Translations under genes and position numbers: made by a program
Shown here: positions 12,176-25,187 of the stretch, one piece after another
Layout: each line of letters opens with the position of its first letter
Numbering within the stretch: position 1 is the stretch's first letter
The notes under the pieces: model-generated
What the model was told of the DNA's origin: nothing
What the model saw: the letters and a program-made list of their open reading frames with translations, nothing else
Databases searched by the model: none
Assembly (NCBI GenBank): GCA_023078555.1
Contig: CM041199.1
Coordinates: forward strand, 6,515,315 to 6,579,314
Origin: Ulva prolifera
Lineage: Eukaryota; Chlorophyta; Ulvophyceae; Ulvales; Ulvaceae
DNA length: 64,000 nt
Direction: 5' to 3'

Positions 12176-15100
12176 CACTACCAGCACTGAGTTGTCCTTA
12201 TCCCAGCCTTATTGCGTAATTATACCGTCCTTATATGGGGCGTAGGGACAATTTAAGGCGAGAATAAGGCCCGAATAAGGATTTGGGAAAGCCGCACTGT
12301 CCTTACTCAAGGACACCATAAGGACACTATAAGAGAAAAAGGATTCTTCCTTACTGTAAGGACATCCTAACCTGATATGTTCCCGAATGGGAGGACACCG
12401 TTAGGACAACTGGCGGGACATCATAGGGACAGTATACTTCTGAGTAGGAGATATCTAGGACTGTGTAGTGACATGTGTAGTGACGGTGTATTGCTCTTGC
12501 TCACGGGGTGTATGGTGCATCACATACATGCCATGCTCGCATTATGTATTGGCTGGTTAACCAACGTTGATTGGCTGGAGGGCTGGCGGTGGCCAGCAGG
12601 CTGCACAGGGCAAGCATGCCATGCCCTTCAGCATGACCACACATGGCTGTGCTGAAGTACATGACAAGCACTCTTCCCCTCTGCAGCACGAATCACTGCA
12701 CCGCTGCTGCTCATAGCAGCAAGCTGTAACCTCGTTGTTTTGTCTTTAGCCCACTCTGGTTATACTAGTGGCTGATGTTACAGGAACGTCGGTGCAGTGC
12801 AATTCAGAACATCTCATCTGATCATGCTAAGTCATATCCACACAGTGTCAGCGCCACATCTGCACCCATCCACATCATTGACGCACATTAGATGCAAACA
12901 TTAGATGCAGTTGAAAGAGAACCATTCCATTCACAGAAGTTTGACTATCTCAGGCAGCTGCGATGAAGTGAGTCTTTGCATCGCACAGCACCAATCCACA
13001 CTGCAACATTAACAATACATGGCTACCCTGCTTCACAGCTTGGCCGTATGTACCTAGGTAGCTTCCGATACTTGTGAGACTTAGTTTGCGACCATGGTGG
13101 GTACGCTGCAACTAGTTGCTTGGTGAAATGAGTCTGCTCGTGCCTGGAGCGAGTACTAGTGGGACACCATGGAAGCTACAGTGGAAGCTGCAAATCCGAC
13201 GGAAAGTCAAATTGAGTGCTTCATCTCGCCATGAATGTAGGCCGGCGTAGGCCGCAGACGTGCGTGATTACTGTTTCTGTGCTCTCACTAGTCACGGCAA
13301 CACTGTTCAAATTGAGTGGCTGCCCTCGCTGAAACGGAAAACAAACTTACATGTCACGAGGGAACTTTGATCGTGATTCATGACCAGACCGATGTGATGT
13401 GTTGAGCGTGGACAAATGTACGTATGTGCATCACCGTCGGGCGGACGTCTGTGCGCTGGCACATACACCAATCAGCCGTACTAATGTTCTGCAATATGAT
13501 GTCATACCTTGATATACATACGAAGTTGCACACTGTGGCTGTGGCATCGATGCAGCGTCTTTTTGGCTGCTGCTAACAATCGCGCCACGAATCGGCTCGC
13601 GATTCAACGACCACAATCGCTCTACTTAAGTAAGTGAGTACTGCTAGCCGACTACATATGAGATGAAGCAAATCGCCAAGATACATGAGAAACCTTTCTG
13701 TGATCGCAGCCATTCATGCCACCTCGTTGTGCGCAGCCATCCCAGATAAATGCGCATGCAGCTGCAGGCGCTGCAACTGAATCCTTTCATACATATTATG
13801 GACGTAAGACTTGTTGTGTCTCGCATCCGTGCCGTTTATGTCATTTCCAGCGCCGTTCGAACTCATAGTTCATGCATCCGTGCGTGGCTGCAGGAGCACT
13901 GAGCCACACCCGGAGTGCCTGTGCACCGCCAAAGCCCGCATCACTGACTTGCGGAGCAGCGTTCACTATTATCTGACACACGTGATGCAGCATGTCTGTG
14001 CCTGGGGCGTAAGTTGCAGGTCTAGTAGTCTAGCGCCTTGCAACCTAGGAGAAACGGCAGCACAATGGGCAGGCAAAGCAAGCGTCCGATCACGTTTCGC
14101 ACAGTGTAATGCACGTCGACATCGATGCTTGTGTGATCTGTCCATGCTCTATGAACGAGGCTGTTGGAGTCCGAATGTGTGATCTTCTGCAGGGGGGTCT
14201 GCACTCGGGCCATGCGCACGTCCACCGGGAACGCGAGCCACTCAGATATCGCCCAGGGCCCAGGGAGGTATCTATAGACTCACAATAACATACTGAAGGC
14301 ACACAGGCGGTCCCTGGACTCAACGTACAAAAGTGCCCAGGGAAAGGCCTGTTTTCGGGCAATATGCCGGTTTTGCCCATGGAAGCGGATTTGGCGCCCA
14401 GCGCACGTCCAGTGAGCACAGTGGGCTGAGAACATCCCAAAAACACTAGAACATGTCTCATTGATGTTCAGTGGCCAACCGGTGTCGTGCGGGTATGTCC
14501 GACGTGTCTGTGATGCAGTCACGGAGAACGGACACCACGCCGGCCTAGACCGGCTCAGCTATCACAGATTAATCGTTGAATAAAATTAATTGGTGGCATT
14601 GCTGTGTGTTTCTGCCGGAACTTGCGTGCAGTTTCTACACCTTGTGAGTTCGCAAAGACTCAAACAGCACTATAATCGACCACAACAAATTCATATACAT
14701 ACGACAAATCACCAGCAATCACCAACCCTAGGTCGTTCAGGATTACTAGCACAGGTGGGACAGGCAGCAGCGTTCCTCCGTCACAGAGATTGAAAGTATG
14801 CTGCCGTACACCGGCTCATCGAAGCCACGGCAAGAACGATCCTTGCGCCATCTAACAGTTGCAGTCAACATTTTCGCCTGTGTACATCAATTTCCACTCT
14901 GCGATCTGGAAAACACGGAACAGCTGCGAGTCTGGCTGCAACGATCGCGACAGCATTTGCGTTCACGCAAATTTATTCAGCACTGCCGACTACGCAATGT
15001 CTGATGGCTGTTCAACCAGTACCAATTTACGTGAGTGATTCGTGGACAATCATGATGTCATCAGTGGGCGTAATGTGGCAGGTCACAGAGCCAAGGAGTC

Positions 15101-16846
15101 TGTGCGTAACGCATTCTGGCTATCCTACACCTCCGATGCAGTGCAGATTCCCCTTGACAGTGATGCAGAGCGCAGGCTAAGTTCGTCTCGTCTACACATT
15201 TGATTGCACTATTCTTCACAGCAGTATACAGTCAACTGCTTTTGGTTTTCTGTCTCTTGCACAATGCTACCATGCAATCAGCATACAACCTGAATGCCAT
15301 TCAGATGTGACATTGATTGCAAAACAACTAGATGCAACTACATGATTCTGTAATTTATGATGAACATGTCAGCTTTATCAAGCAGGCCAGCTGCATCCAT
15401 ATGGTGTCGATACAATGACCTTCATCAGGTGGACCGCCGCTTGATCAGCCTCGATCACAGCTGTCGCCATGTTTGAAGGTATCTCGACTGTGCCATAATT
15501 TAAGCATGCACGCCTATTGCAGCATGTTTCCAGACAGACTGCAGGTGACAGTACATGACCCCACAAGTCGCAACGGCTAGGGCGCCTGCCACAGCAATCA
15601 ATAACATAAAAATGATCGTCCCAACACTGGATACATACATTATAAGGGTGTCCTAGGCTCGCTGGGCGTATGCTGGGCACGCACTGGGCGCTGTGGGCGC
15701 TCCCTGGGCGAAATGGGTCATTCTGCCCAGGCATGCATACGTTTTTCGACAAAAGGGCCGCTTTCGCCCAGTGACTTGAGACGACCGCCTGTGTGCATTC
15801 AGTATGCTATTGTGAGTCTATAGACACCGCCCACGGCCCTGGGCGATGTCTGAGCTGCTCGCGTTCCCGGTGGACGTGTGCATGGCCCGAGTGCAGACCC
15901 CCCTTCTTCTGTGCATTCGACGTCGGTCCAGCTGTATCGCATCAGCACAGGCGCAATTTGTTGAGTGCAAGCTATCCGCCGGAACAAACTAGGAAGGTGA
16001 TGACTTTGTATGATCCCATATCACCCTTTTTCCGACGCCGTGCTGCTAGCACTGGATTGTCACGCAAGTATTACCGCTCACGGGCATCACCCACCCCAGA
16101 CCTATTGTCGCGGCTCCACACCATGAATGTGAATGCCGGAAAGTCGTAAAGTGACCTTCGATTCGTGGGCGACCACATCTGACTCCTGACATGCCTCGTC
16201 TACCCCCATTGCAGTCCGTACATTGGCATCACAAGATAACAGCACTGTAGTCACAACACACAATGATCATTATGATTCGCATTTTATGTATGTAAATCCA
16301 AGAAACACGGTTCCCTGCCAAACGGCCGCGTGTAGATTAATGGGACCGGCTAGCCAAGATGAAAGACGCAGTCACAGAGTCCGAGTAGCTGTGATTTATC
16401 TACATCAACGGACGTATTTCGTAAGTGGGCTTGAGAAGCTTGAAATTAAATGTGCCCGTGGCACATGTCATGCTCTCTCGTTTTGAACAGCAAAATGTGA
16501 CAGCATTCATAAGAACCTTTGCACAAATATGGTTGGGGTACCCTCTCCTCAACATCACCCACTCCAATACATATAATATCAGCCTAATGTGCATCTCTGC
16601 TGCCTATTCAGGGCTTGTCATTACCGTATCCTTACACACCAGCTCCTCCTGACCAAAGCCAAGCCCAAGACAATCCTTACAATAGGGACACAATCAGGTG
16701 TCCTTATGACCATTGTGCCGGCCTGGCCCCCCTCATAAGGACAGTCTTATTCACAAGGTGGCTGTAAGGACAACATAGTGCTGCCTAACCGTAATGCTCG
16801 GATATGGAATGAGTAAGGTCAACTCAGTGCTGGTATACCTATAGTG
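12176..16846. mobile_element. CACTA-B: non-autonomous relative of CACTA-1
   Basis: The left end at 12176 is CACTACCAGCACTGAGTTG. The right end reads CAACTCAGTGCTGGTA, then TACCTA, then TAGTG, ending at 16846. GAT flanks both sides (12173-12175 and 16847-16849), the expected 3-bp TSD. TAAGGACA-type motifs cluster at both ends (12195-12440 and about 16670-16820). The interior encodes no transposase. It is nearly the same as element D except for a 1715-bp hAT-like insertion at 14190-15904; without that insertion it is 2956 bp, against 2917 bp for D. Short ORFs shared with D follow from the sequence identity and are not evidence of genes. Mobilisation would need Tnp2 from CACTA-1 or a relative. 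Confidence 0.88.
14190..15904. mobile_element. hAT-like non-autonomous DNA transposon inserted in CACTA-B
   Basis: The insertion begins CAGGGGGGTCTGCACTCGGG and ends with the inverse, CCCGAGTGCAGACCCCCC. The inverted repeat extends imperfectly for well over 100 bases at each end (left 14190-14330, right about 15780-15904), including CGTCCACCGGGAACGCGAG. TCTTCTG flanks both ends (14183-14189 and 15905-15911). An 8-bp version has one mismatch, in line with hAT-type target duplication. Element D has the uninterrupted site at 21841-21870, so this is a true insertion. No transposase is encoded; the ORFs inside are short and unrecognised. Confidence 0.85.
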
Positions 16847-16849
16847 GAT

Positions 16850-17000
16850 GAAGATATCATATGCATGAACAATTTTGAGTGAACCCACCATAATCGAGCC
16901 CTTTCCGGAAGCTCCATCTGGCAGCATATATAGGCCTCTGCGCCGAGCAGAGAGCACCGAGCTGCAGGAGCACATCACAAGCCGCTGCAAGCCATCTACT
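16850..17000. other. host sequence between CACTA-B and CACTA-C
   Basis: A short stretch of unique sequence continues the host locus interrupted by the CACTA insertions. Removing elements B, C and D would join 10217-12175, this stretch, 19805-19866 and 22787 onward. Its coding status is unclear. Confidence 0.5.
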
Positions 17001-19801
17001 CACTAGTAGCACTGAGTTGTCCTTACAGCAGCCCCATGTCGGCCTTACCCAGTCCTCACAGGCGAGGTAAGGCCGATATTGGGCTGATGTAAGGACAACA
17101 TGTGGATTTCAGGCATAGCCCTAGTCCTTACATAAGGCCTGGGCAAGGACATGTTTGGATAAATAGGGGTCAGTCCAAACGATATGGACGTCCTTACGAT
17201 CGCAGTCCTTATTTGTTCGATTGCAGTCCTTACAAGTATGGACTGTGTATTGACCATGCAAGGATCGTGTAGTGTCTGTGTGGGGTGCATGCGTGTGTAG
17301 TGTGCAATCGCCACCACATGATGCAGTTGCAACATGCAATGGCTGGTTCATTGGCTGATTGGTTGTGGCCAGCAGGCCACCTGGGGGAAGCGTGTACGTG
17401 TCATGCCCTTCAGCATGGCCACATGAGGCTATGCTGAAGCGGCATGACAGGCAGTCTTTCCCTAAGCAGCGCTGCTCACTGCACTACCTTGATGGTTTCT
17501 TACCTGTGGCCAGCAGGCCACAGAAGTCAAGCGTGTGCATGTCACACCCTTCAGCATGGCCACACGTAGTTGTGGTGAAGCGGCCACATGACAACCTGTC
17601 TTCGAGTAGCGCTGCTTACTATGCAACCTCGCTGTCATGCACTCAGCCCGCTCTGGCATGCCGCTGCTAGAGGCTGAATAAAAAAACACTGGTGAACTGC
17701 AATTCAATGATGCGTCTTCAGCTCCTGGCGTGTTATCTCTGTAGCGTATCCGGGCAAGATCTGCACCCATATGCCTCATTGTGCACACACACGTATTGCA
17801 AGAAACTCATGTAGTTGAAGCAGAAGCAATCGATCCACAGTATTCCACCGCATGCAGGACACCGCAACAAGCTCAAAGCACACTGCAATGTAAAAATGAC
17901 GAGCCGACCTTGCTTCGCAACTAGCCCATGCAAAAAAACTTGTCATCTGTATCTGCTGAATCCGTTTGCAAGCGCATTGGGTAAGCTGCAACTGATTGCA
18001 TCGTGGGGCGAGGCTGACGGTGCCTCGAGAGAGATCGAGTGAAACCCTCAGACGCTATCACTTAGTGGCAAGGACCCGACTGAAACTATAAGTCAGTGTT
18101 TCACCTCCTTGTGAATGCGGGTCTGCGTTGGATGGATATGTGCTAGGACCTATGCGCTGACCAGCAACTACAGCGTTGCTTTTCACTGGAATCGGCTACT
18201 CTTGCTGGACTGTTGACAAAAGATTGCAAAATATTAAAGAAATGGATGTCGCGCTGCAGAATCAGACGTCTACCGGTGACGTGATGTGTTTAGCGTGTGC
18301 AGTCGCGCATCACCGTCGAACACCTGTTCTAGACGCCTGTGCACTGCAATCACAAAGAAAAATTCGATCAGTCTTCAACGTTATAATGTCGTACCACGGG
18401 TATACACAGGGCAGCGGATCGTTGCGGCCTGGGCATCGGGGTTGAGTCCCTTCGGCTGCTGCTAACAAGAGCACCGCGAACTGAAAGCAACACGGCAATC
18501 GCGATCGCGCCCCTCACTGGATCAGGAGCTCTATGATGAGTACGGAATCACAATTGTTCCGGTCCAAGACATACGCTGGATCGATCGCTACCAACTGTGT
18601 CACCCGCGCGACTATTCCACAGCATTATGCGTGCCTACCTACACCTTGCTGAATGTACAATATGCCCTAAACGATTCATCAGACTTGCATGCGTTCGCTG
18701 CTTTATGTGGTTGTTCGCGCTGTATCACCTCATTGTTCATGCGGCACTGCGCCACTCCCGCGAAGCTCGGTGGCCACGGGCGTTCCCCATGTCTGGCGCA
18801 GGCACGTCTGCCGCCCACCAAAGGGCACATGAACCCCATCGCGAGCATATTTCGCCTCGTGAACAAGTCTAGAAAGCGAAGCGCAAGCTTTTGGCCTCGC
18901 ATTCAAGCGCCTTGCACTGCGCGCAGTGTTCGGACAGCATCAACATTATGGGCGCAGGAATCGTCCGATCACATTTCATGGCATGCTCTGCACGTCAGTG
19001 TTAATAATGAAGCAGTCTGCAAATGCTTCTTGAACGATGCTGCCAGTGTCTTGACGTGCACGATACTGCAGTGCTGTACAACACGCCGTAGGTATGGGCT
19101 GAAAATCACCGAACCAGGAGCGCGGACTCGTTCGTGAGAAGTGACCAGTCAGAACAAGAACGTCAGGTCGGACAAGCAGATGTTCAACGTGCTTCCCATG
19201 CTGTCCTGCTGATGCTAGCACTTGAGTGCTTGCTGTGCATCAGTGGAGTCCTGCAGACATCTCTGCTTTCTGACACGCGGCTCCACGATAGATCCTTGTA
19301 TGATTTCAAGTGGAATTAAAAATTCTGTTGGGGCTGTGACCAGTTGTGACACTTCAGACTCACCTCGCCTGTCCCCATCGCTGTCCAACCACGTAGGTGA
19401 GCACTTTATGACAGATTGCATTGCCACCACGGTATACAATAACTATAGTATGATATGTACATACTCCGAGATCACAACTACGGCGTATACGACTGTCGCC
19501 ACGTGAGCCTGACCAGCTCCTCAGTATGTCCTCACGTGACAGTGCACAGCTTCCCAATGTTCCTGCCACAAGCTGGGAACTTTTGTGTCCTTACAAAGCA
19601 GCAACATGTGTCCAAATTCCAGCCCAGTCTGGTCCTACACTTTATGACCACATAGTGTGTCCTTACGGACGTTATGCTTCAGCCCTGTCACCCGTAAGGC
19701 TCATGTAAGCCGCATGGACGTCATAAGGATGATATTCGGCCGTCCATACGTGAGGATCGCGTGGGGCTGCCGTAAGGACATTTCGGTGCTACTAGCGCAG
19801 T
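17001..19801. mobile_element. CACTA-C: diverged non-autonomous CACTA element
   Basis: The left end CACTAGTAGCACTGAGTTG followed by TCCTTACAGCAGCCCCA matches, inverted, the right-end sequence TGGGGCTGCCGTAAGGACA, then TTTCGGTGCTACTAGCG, near 19763-19797. ACT lies at 16998-17000 and again at 19802-19804, a plausible 3-bp TSD if four terminal bases (CAGT) are counted in the element. TAAGGACA motifs are present near both ends, and internal stretches (17340-17480) resemble those of B and D (12550-12720, 20230-20400). No transposase is visible. The exact right boundary is uncertain. Confidence 0.7.
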
Positions 19802-19866
19802 ACTGCGAGACGAACGCACACGTGCGCTATATGACTTCATCAAAGACCTTTACAACGGCTGTGCAA

Positions 19867-22783
19867 CACTACCAGCACTGAGTTGTCCTTACCCCGGCCT
19901 TATTGCGTCATTATACTGTCCTTATATAGGGCGTAGGGACAATATAAGGCGAGAATAAGGCCCGAAAGAGGATTGGGGGCAGCCGCCTGTCCTTACTTAA
20001 TGACATCATAAGGACACTATAAGACACGAAGGATTCTTCCTTACAGTAAGGACATCCTAACCTAATACGTTCCCGAACGAGAGGACACCGTTAGGACGAA
20101 CGGCGGGACACCATAGGGAATGTATTCTTCTGAGTAGGAGATATCTAGGACTGTGTAGTGACATGTGTAGTGACGGTGTATTGCTCTTGCTCACGGGGTG
20201 TATGGTGCATCACATACATGCCATGCTCGCATTATGTATTGACTGGTTGATTGGCTGGAGGGCTGGCGGTGGCCAGCAGGCTGCACAGGGCAAGCATGTC
20301 ATGCCCTTCAGCATGACCACACATGGCTATGCTGAAGTACATGACAAGCACTCTTCCCCTCTGTAGCACTGATCACTGCACCGCTGCTGCTCATAGAAGC
20401 AAGCTGTAACCTCGTTGTTCTGTCTTCAGCCCACTCTGGTTATACTTGTGGCTGATGTTACAGGAACGTCGGTGCAGTGCAATTCAGAACATCTCATCTG
20501 ATCATGCTAAGTCATATCCACACAGTATCAGCGCCAGATCTGCACCGATCCACATCAGTGACGCACATTAGATGCAAACATCAGATGCAGTTGAAAGAGA
20601 ACCATTCCATTCACAGAAGTTTGACTATCTCAGGCAGCTGCGATGAAGTGAGTCTTTGCATCGCACAGCACCAATCCACACTGCAACATTAACAATACAT
20701 GGCTACCCTGCTTCCCAGCTTGGCCGTATGTACCTAGGTAGCTTCCGATACTTGTGAAACTTAGTGTGCGACCATGGTGGGTACGCTGCAACTGGTTGCT
20801 TGGTGTATTGAGTCTGGTCGTGCCTGGAGCGAGTGGGACACCATGGAAGCTACAGTGGAAGCTACAAATCCGACGGAAAGTCAAATTGAGTGCTTCATCT
20901 CGCCATGAATGTAGGCCAGCGTAGGCCGCAGACGTGCGTGTTTACTGTTTCTGTGCTCTCATTAGTCACGGCAACACTGTTCAAATTGAGTGGCTGCCCT
21001 CGCTGAAACGGAAAAGAAACTTACATGTCACGAGGGAACTTTGATCGTTCTTCATGACCAGACCGATGTGATGTGTTGAGCGTGGACAAATGTGCATATG
21101 TGCATCACCGTCGGGCGGACGTCTGTGCGCTGGCACATACACCAATCAGCCGTACTAATGTTCTGCAAGATGATGTCATACCTTGATATACATACGAAGT
21201 TGCACACTGTGGCTGTGGCATCGATGCAGCGTCTTTTTGGCTGCTGCTAACAATCGCGCCACGAACCGACTCGCGATTCAACGACCACAATCGCTCTACT
21301 TAGGTAAGCTAGTACTGCTAGCCGGCTACATATGAGATGAAGCAAATCGCCAAGATACATGAGAAACCTTTCTGTGATCGCAGCCATTCGTGCCACCTCG
21401 TTGTGCGCAGCCATCCCAGATAAATTCGCATGCAGGCGCTACACCTGAATCCTTTCATACATATTATGGACGTAAGACTTATTGTGTTTCGCATTCGTGC
21501 CGTTTATGTCATTTCCAGCGCCGTTCGAACTGATAGTTCATGCATCCGTGCGTGGCTGCAGGAGCACTGAGCCACACCCGGAGTGCCTGTGCACCGCCAA
21601 AGCCCGCATCACTGACTTGCGGAGCAGCGTTCACTATTATCTGACACACGTGATGCAACATGTCTGTGCCTGGGGCGTAAGCTGCAGGTCTAGCAGTCTA
21701 GCGCCTTGCAGCCTAGGAGAAACGGCAGCGCAATGGGCAGGCAAAGCAAGCGTCCGATCACGTTTCGCACAGTGTAGTGCACGTCGACATCGATGCTTGT
21801 GTGATCTGTCCATGCTCTATGAACGAGGCTGTTGGAGTCCGAATGTGTGATCTGCTGCGCATTCGACGTCGGTCCGGCTGTATCGCATCAGCACAGGCGC
21901 AATTTGTTGATTGCAAGCTATCCGCCGGAACAAACTAGGAAGGTGATGACTTCGTATGATCCCATATCATCCTTTTTTCGACGCCGTGCTGCTAGCACTG
22001 GATTGTCACGCAAGAATTACCGCTCACAGGCATCACCCACCCCAGACCTATTGTCGCGGCTCCACACCATGAATGTGAATGCCGGAAAGTCGTAAAGTGA
22101 CCTTCGGTTCGTGGGCGACCACATCTGACTCCTGACATGCCTCGTGTACCCCCATTGCAGTCCGTACATTGGCATCACAAGATAACAGCACTGTAGTCAC
22201 AACACACAATGATCATTATGATTCGCAATTTATGTATGTATGTCCAGGAAACACGGTTCCCTGCCAAACGGCCGCGTGTAGATTAATGGGACCGGCTAGC
22301 CAAGATGAAAGACGCAGTCACAGAGTCCGAGTAGCTGTGATTTATCTACATCAACGAAAGCATTTCGTAAGTGGGTTTGAGAAGCTTGAAATTAAATGTG
22401 CCCGTGGCACATGTCATGCTCTCTCGTTTTGAACAGCAAAATGTGACAGCATTCATAAGAACCTTGCACAAATATGGTTGGGGTACCCTCTCCTCAACAT
22501 CACTCACTCCAATACATATAATATCAGCCTAATGTTCATCTCTGCTGCCTATTCAGGGCTTGTCATTACCGTATCCTTACACACCAGCTCCTCCTGACCA
22601 AAGCCAAGCCCAAGACAATCCTTACAATAGGGACACAGTCAGGTGTCCTTATGACCGTTGTGCCGGCCTGGCCCCCCTCATAAGGACAGTGTTATTCACA
22701 AGGTGGCTGTAAGGACAACATAGTGCTGCCTCACCGTAATGCTCGCATATGGAATGAATAAGGTCAACTCAGTGCTGGTAGTG
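19867..22783. mobile_element. CACTA-D: non-autonomous relative of CACTA-1
   Basis: The ends are perfect inverted repeats, CACTACCAGCACTGAGTTG at 19867 and CAACTCAGTGCTGGTAGTG ending at 22783, flanked by CAA on both sides (19864-19866 and 22784-22786). Subterminal TAAGGACA clusters are present. The interior matches B closely and lacks the hAT insertion of B. No long or conserved ORF indicates an encoded protein. This is the cleanest copy of the family in the window and gives the reference terminal structure. Confidence 0.92.
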
Positions 22784-22786
22784 CAA

Positions 22787-24469
22787 GCGTTGGCTGCATT
22801 CTACGAGAATGCGCTAGATGTGATCATTCTGCTTCACAGTATATATTACAAAAGAGTGAACGGGAGAAAACACAGTGACAAGCACAGCTGAACGTTGACG
22901 CTAGCGGAACGTTGACGTCTTGTCCTTCATAGACGTGGACACTGCGTTATGCCGATCTGGATCAAGTTGGCTGCGGCTCTAGAGCTCGGCTTTGGAATTG
23001 TGGGTATGGGAGGCACGAGTCGTGGGTGTTCTGTCGTGCACGCTTGCGCTGGAAGCAGTTCAATTTGGATCCAGCCAATGGAAACGCGCGCTCGACGCGT
23101 GACTAGTCCTCCTACGTGTCTCGATACAGTCTCCGAGATACATGTTCGCAGTGGCGCAAGGTTACGGCAGGTTCGACCGGAGACTGTGGTGGTCGCGATC
23201 GACCAGCACTTGTTCAATACACAGGCAGGTTTGTAGCCACAGCCTGCTTGCACCATCATGTGCATCATAGCGGCGAGAACAGGATCGTACGTCGAATTGT
23301 CGATGGATGCCAAACATCCACCATCGGTGCAATCCCAACCAGGTGTCGGGAAACTGAGCTCCCATCATGCTGGTGCAAGCTTGCACAGCTGCAGATTGCG
23401 ACATTGATGAGTAAATTGTGTCAGTAATCTGGAGGCTTGTGCCGATTGCGTGCTGCTACTGAGAACTGTTGATACTACCATTGCAAGTTCCCTAGCTTCC
23501 TGCGGGCCCTCTCCCTGTATTTCTGACTGCATGCAGCACACCGTGTCTTCATTACAAAGATGAAGCCAAAGAGGCATGCGACACATATCTATGTTGCATG
23601 CATGTACACCTGGTAACAGAAACACAGCTCCACTATTAATGTCCAGTGGATGCAACTGACAGGCGCCCTAGGGTCCTACATGAGATAGTTGACATGTTGG
23701 CATGCATGCAAAGGAGGTTACAAAAGCGTGTGAATGGTAAAAGACAAACACCACTGGCACACCACCGGCAAAACAGTCGATAGTCGACACACACGCTCAA
23801 GCTTAAGTGCAGCAGCACCCCAGATTGTTCAAGATCAATATTGTGATTTGTGGGCCATGACGAGTCGGACTGCTCATACTACCACATATATGTGGTAGTA
23901 TACTAGTAGTGTTACTCCACATAGAAGAATGAACAGTCGTACAGCTTGTCTCAAAGCACTGGCCTGCTTCACCGTGACTCACGCCATGAAAGGACCTCGC
24001 CATTTGCATGCGACGATTGTATATGAGCCGTTCCGGCATCTGCACTGTGCTGCAGCTAAGCAACGTACACTCTACATTGCTCGCACCCTGAACTGCACGA
24101 ACTAATTCGGAACTCTCACTCGGAATTCCTGCAAGAGATGTCCAAACGGTATGGAGCAGTCGGCATGTCGGTCGCCCAGATCAATGATTGTGCATGGTCC
24201 TCCGCCGCCACCCCCTCCCATCTCTGATCGGCTAGTGCAGCTGCACTAGCAATAGTACTAGCACTGGCCATTGGAGCAGTGTGCCCAGATCCACTGTTCG
24301 AGGGTGGGTCAGCACCCCTGGCTGATATTCTTGGCGGCGGCCGATATCATGCCTGGGCCTAGTACGCTGAAATCTAAGTTAATGGGCATGCGTTGTCGAT
24401 CTCGTACCAGCCTGGTTCGCACAGTGCTGCGAGTCCAGCTGCGGCGCCAGGTCGCCATCGGCCGCGTGG
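22787..24469. other. intergenic or host stretch without a recognised gene
   Basis: Only short ORFs without recognisable motifs occur here. A 26-bp perfect palindrome lies at 23876-23901. The sequence near 22850-22880 (AAAAGAGTGAACGGGAGAAAACA) is found inverted near 10795-10825, so both derive from a shared repeat or host sequence. Nothing else is supported. Confidence 0.5.
23876..23901. repeat. 26-bp perfect palindrome
   Basis: ATACTACCACATA is followed directly by its reverse complement TATGTGGTAGTAT. There is no spacer, so it could extrude as a cruciform or be a symmetric binding site. No neighbouring gene suggests a role. Confidence 0.9.
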
Positions 24470-25187
24470 GCCAGTGTTGTAATGGCCAAATCTGTCTGCT
24501 CAGAAGCACACATATTCCAGATATGCAGGCACCAATTATGGGTACATGTGTATGTATCTCAGGCTAGTGCCTTGCAAAACTTGAGCCAGGCGAAAGTATA
24601 CTAAAGAATACCTCAGAATGCCAGCATGTACCACGTCACAGCTGTGCACATGAGCTGCATGCATACAGCTACATGTGCATAATTCCACATGCCCAAAAGT
24701 GCCACTAGCATTCCTCAACATGTATAATCTCACATACCAATCCCATGTATCATGCCACCTTTTGCCACAGCCTTTTGGCAGTGCGAAGTGCCAGCTCAGT
24801 GCATGACACGTCATGCATGCGGCGCATGCATACTGCTGGTCTGCGCTTGCGCACGCCAAGGGTGCAGCGTCAAAGACCATGCCAGCCAACCTACGTCTGC
24901 GTATCCATGCAGCACGATGTTGCTGCATTGGATTGACGGAGGATGATACATGCCAAATCCCAATGCCCGCAGCAGATCGCCAGATCTCGCGGGATGCTGC
25001 ACCCTGATCCGTACAGAGATCAACGAGCAGCGCGATTCCACAGTTCCACAGAACTATCAGTAGCGAGGACAGCACAAAGCAGGGATGGGCCTGGGCACAT
25101 ATATTCCAAGTGTTTTGCTGTGATCGACACAATTACCTTTGGTCGATTGGGGCGCTTCTGTTCCAGTCATTCCATCTGTGCTGCATT

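Noticed and set aside
13811..14182. ORF shared with 21482-21850 (B and D elements)
   Set aside because: The shared frame follows from near-identity of the two transposon copies; no domain, no splice pattern and no sign of constraint.
19801..19881. J-domain fragment (frame reading LRDERTRALYD)
   Set aside because: A short resemblance in one frame without the HPD loop or flanking helices; the alternative frame with CETNAHVRY has a duplicate at 11190, so the J-domain reading is not supported.
22949..23313. ORFs of 95-128 codons on both strands
   Set aside because: Overlapping frames without motifs or splice context; typical chance ORFs in GC-balanced sequence.
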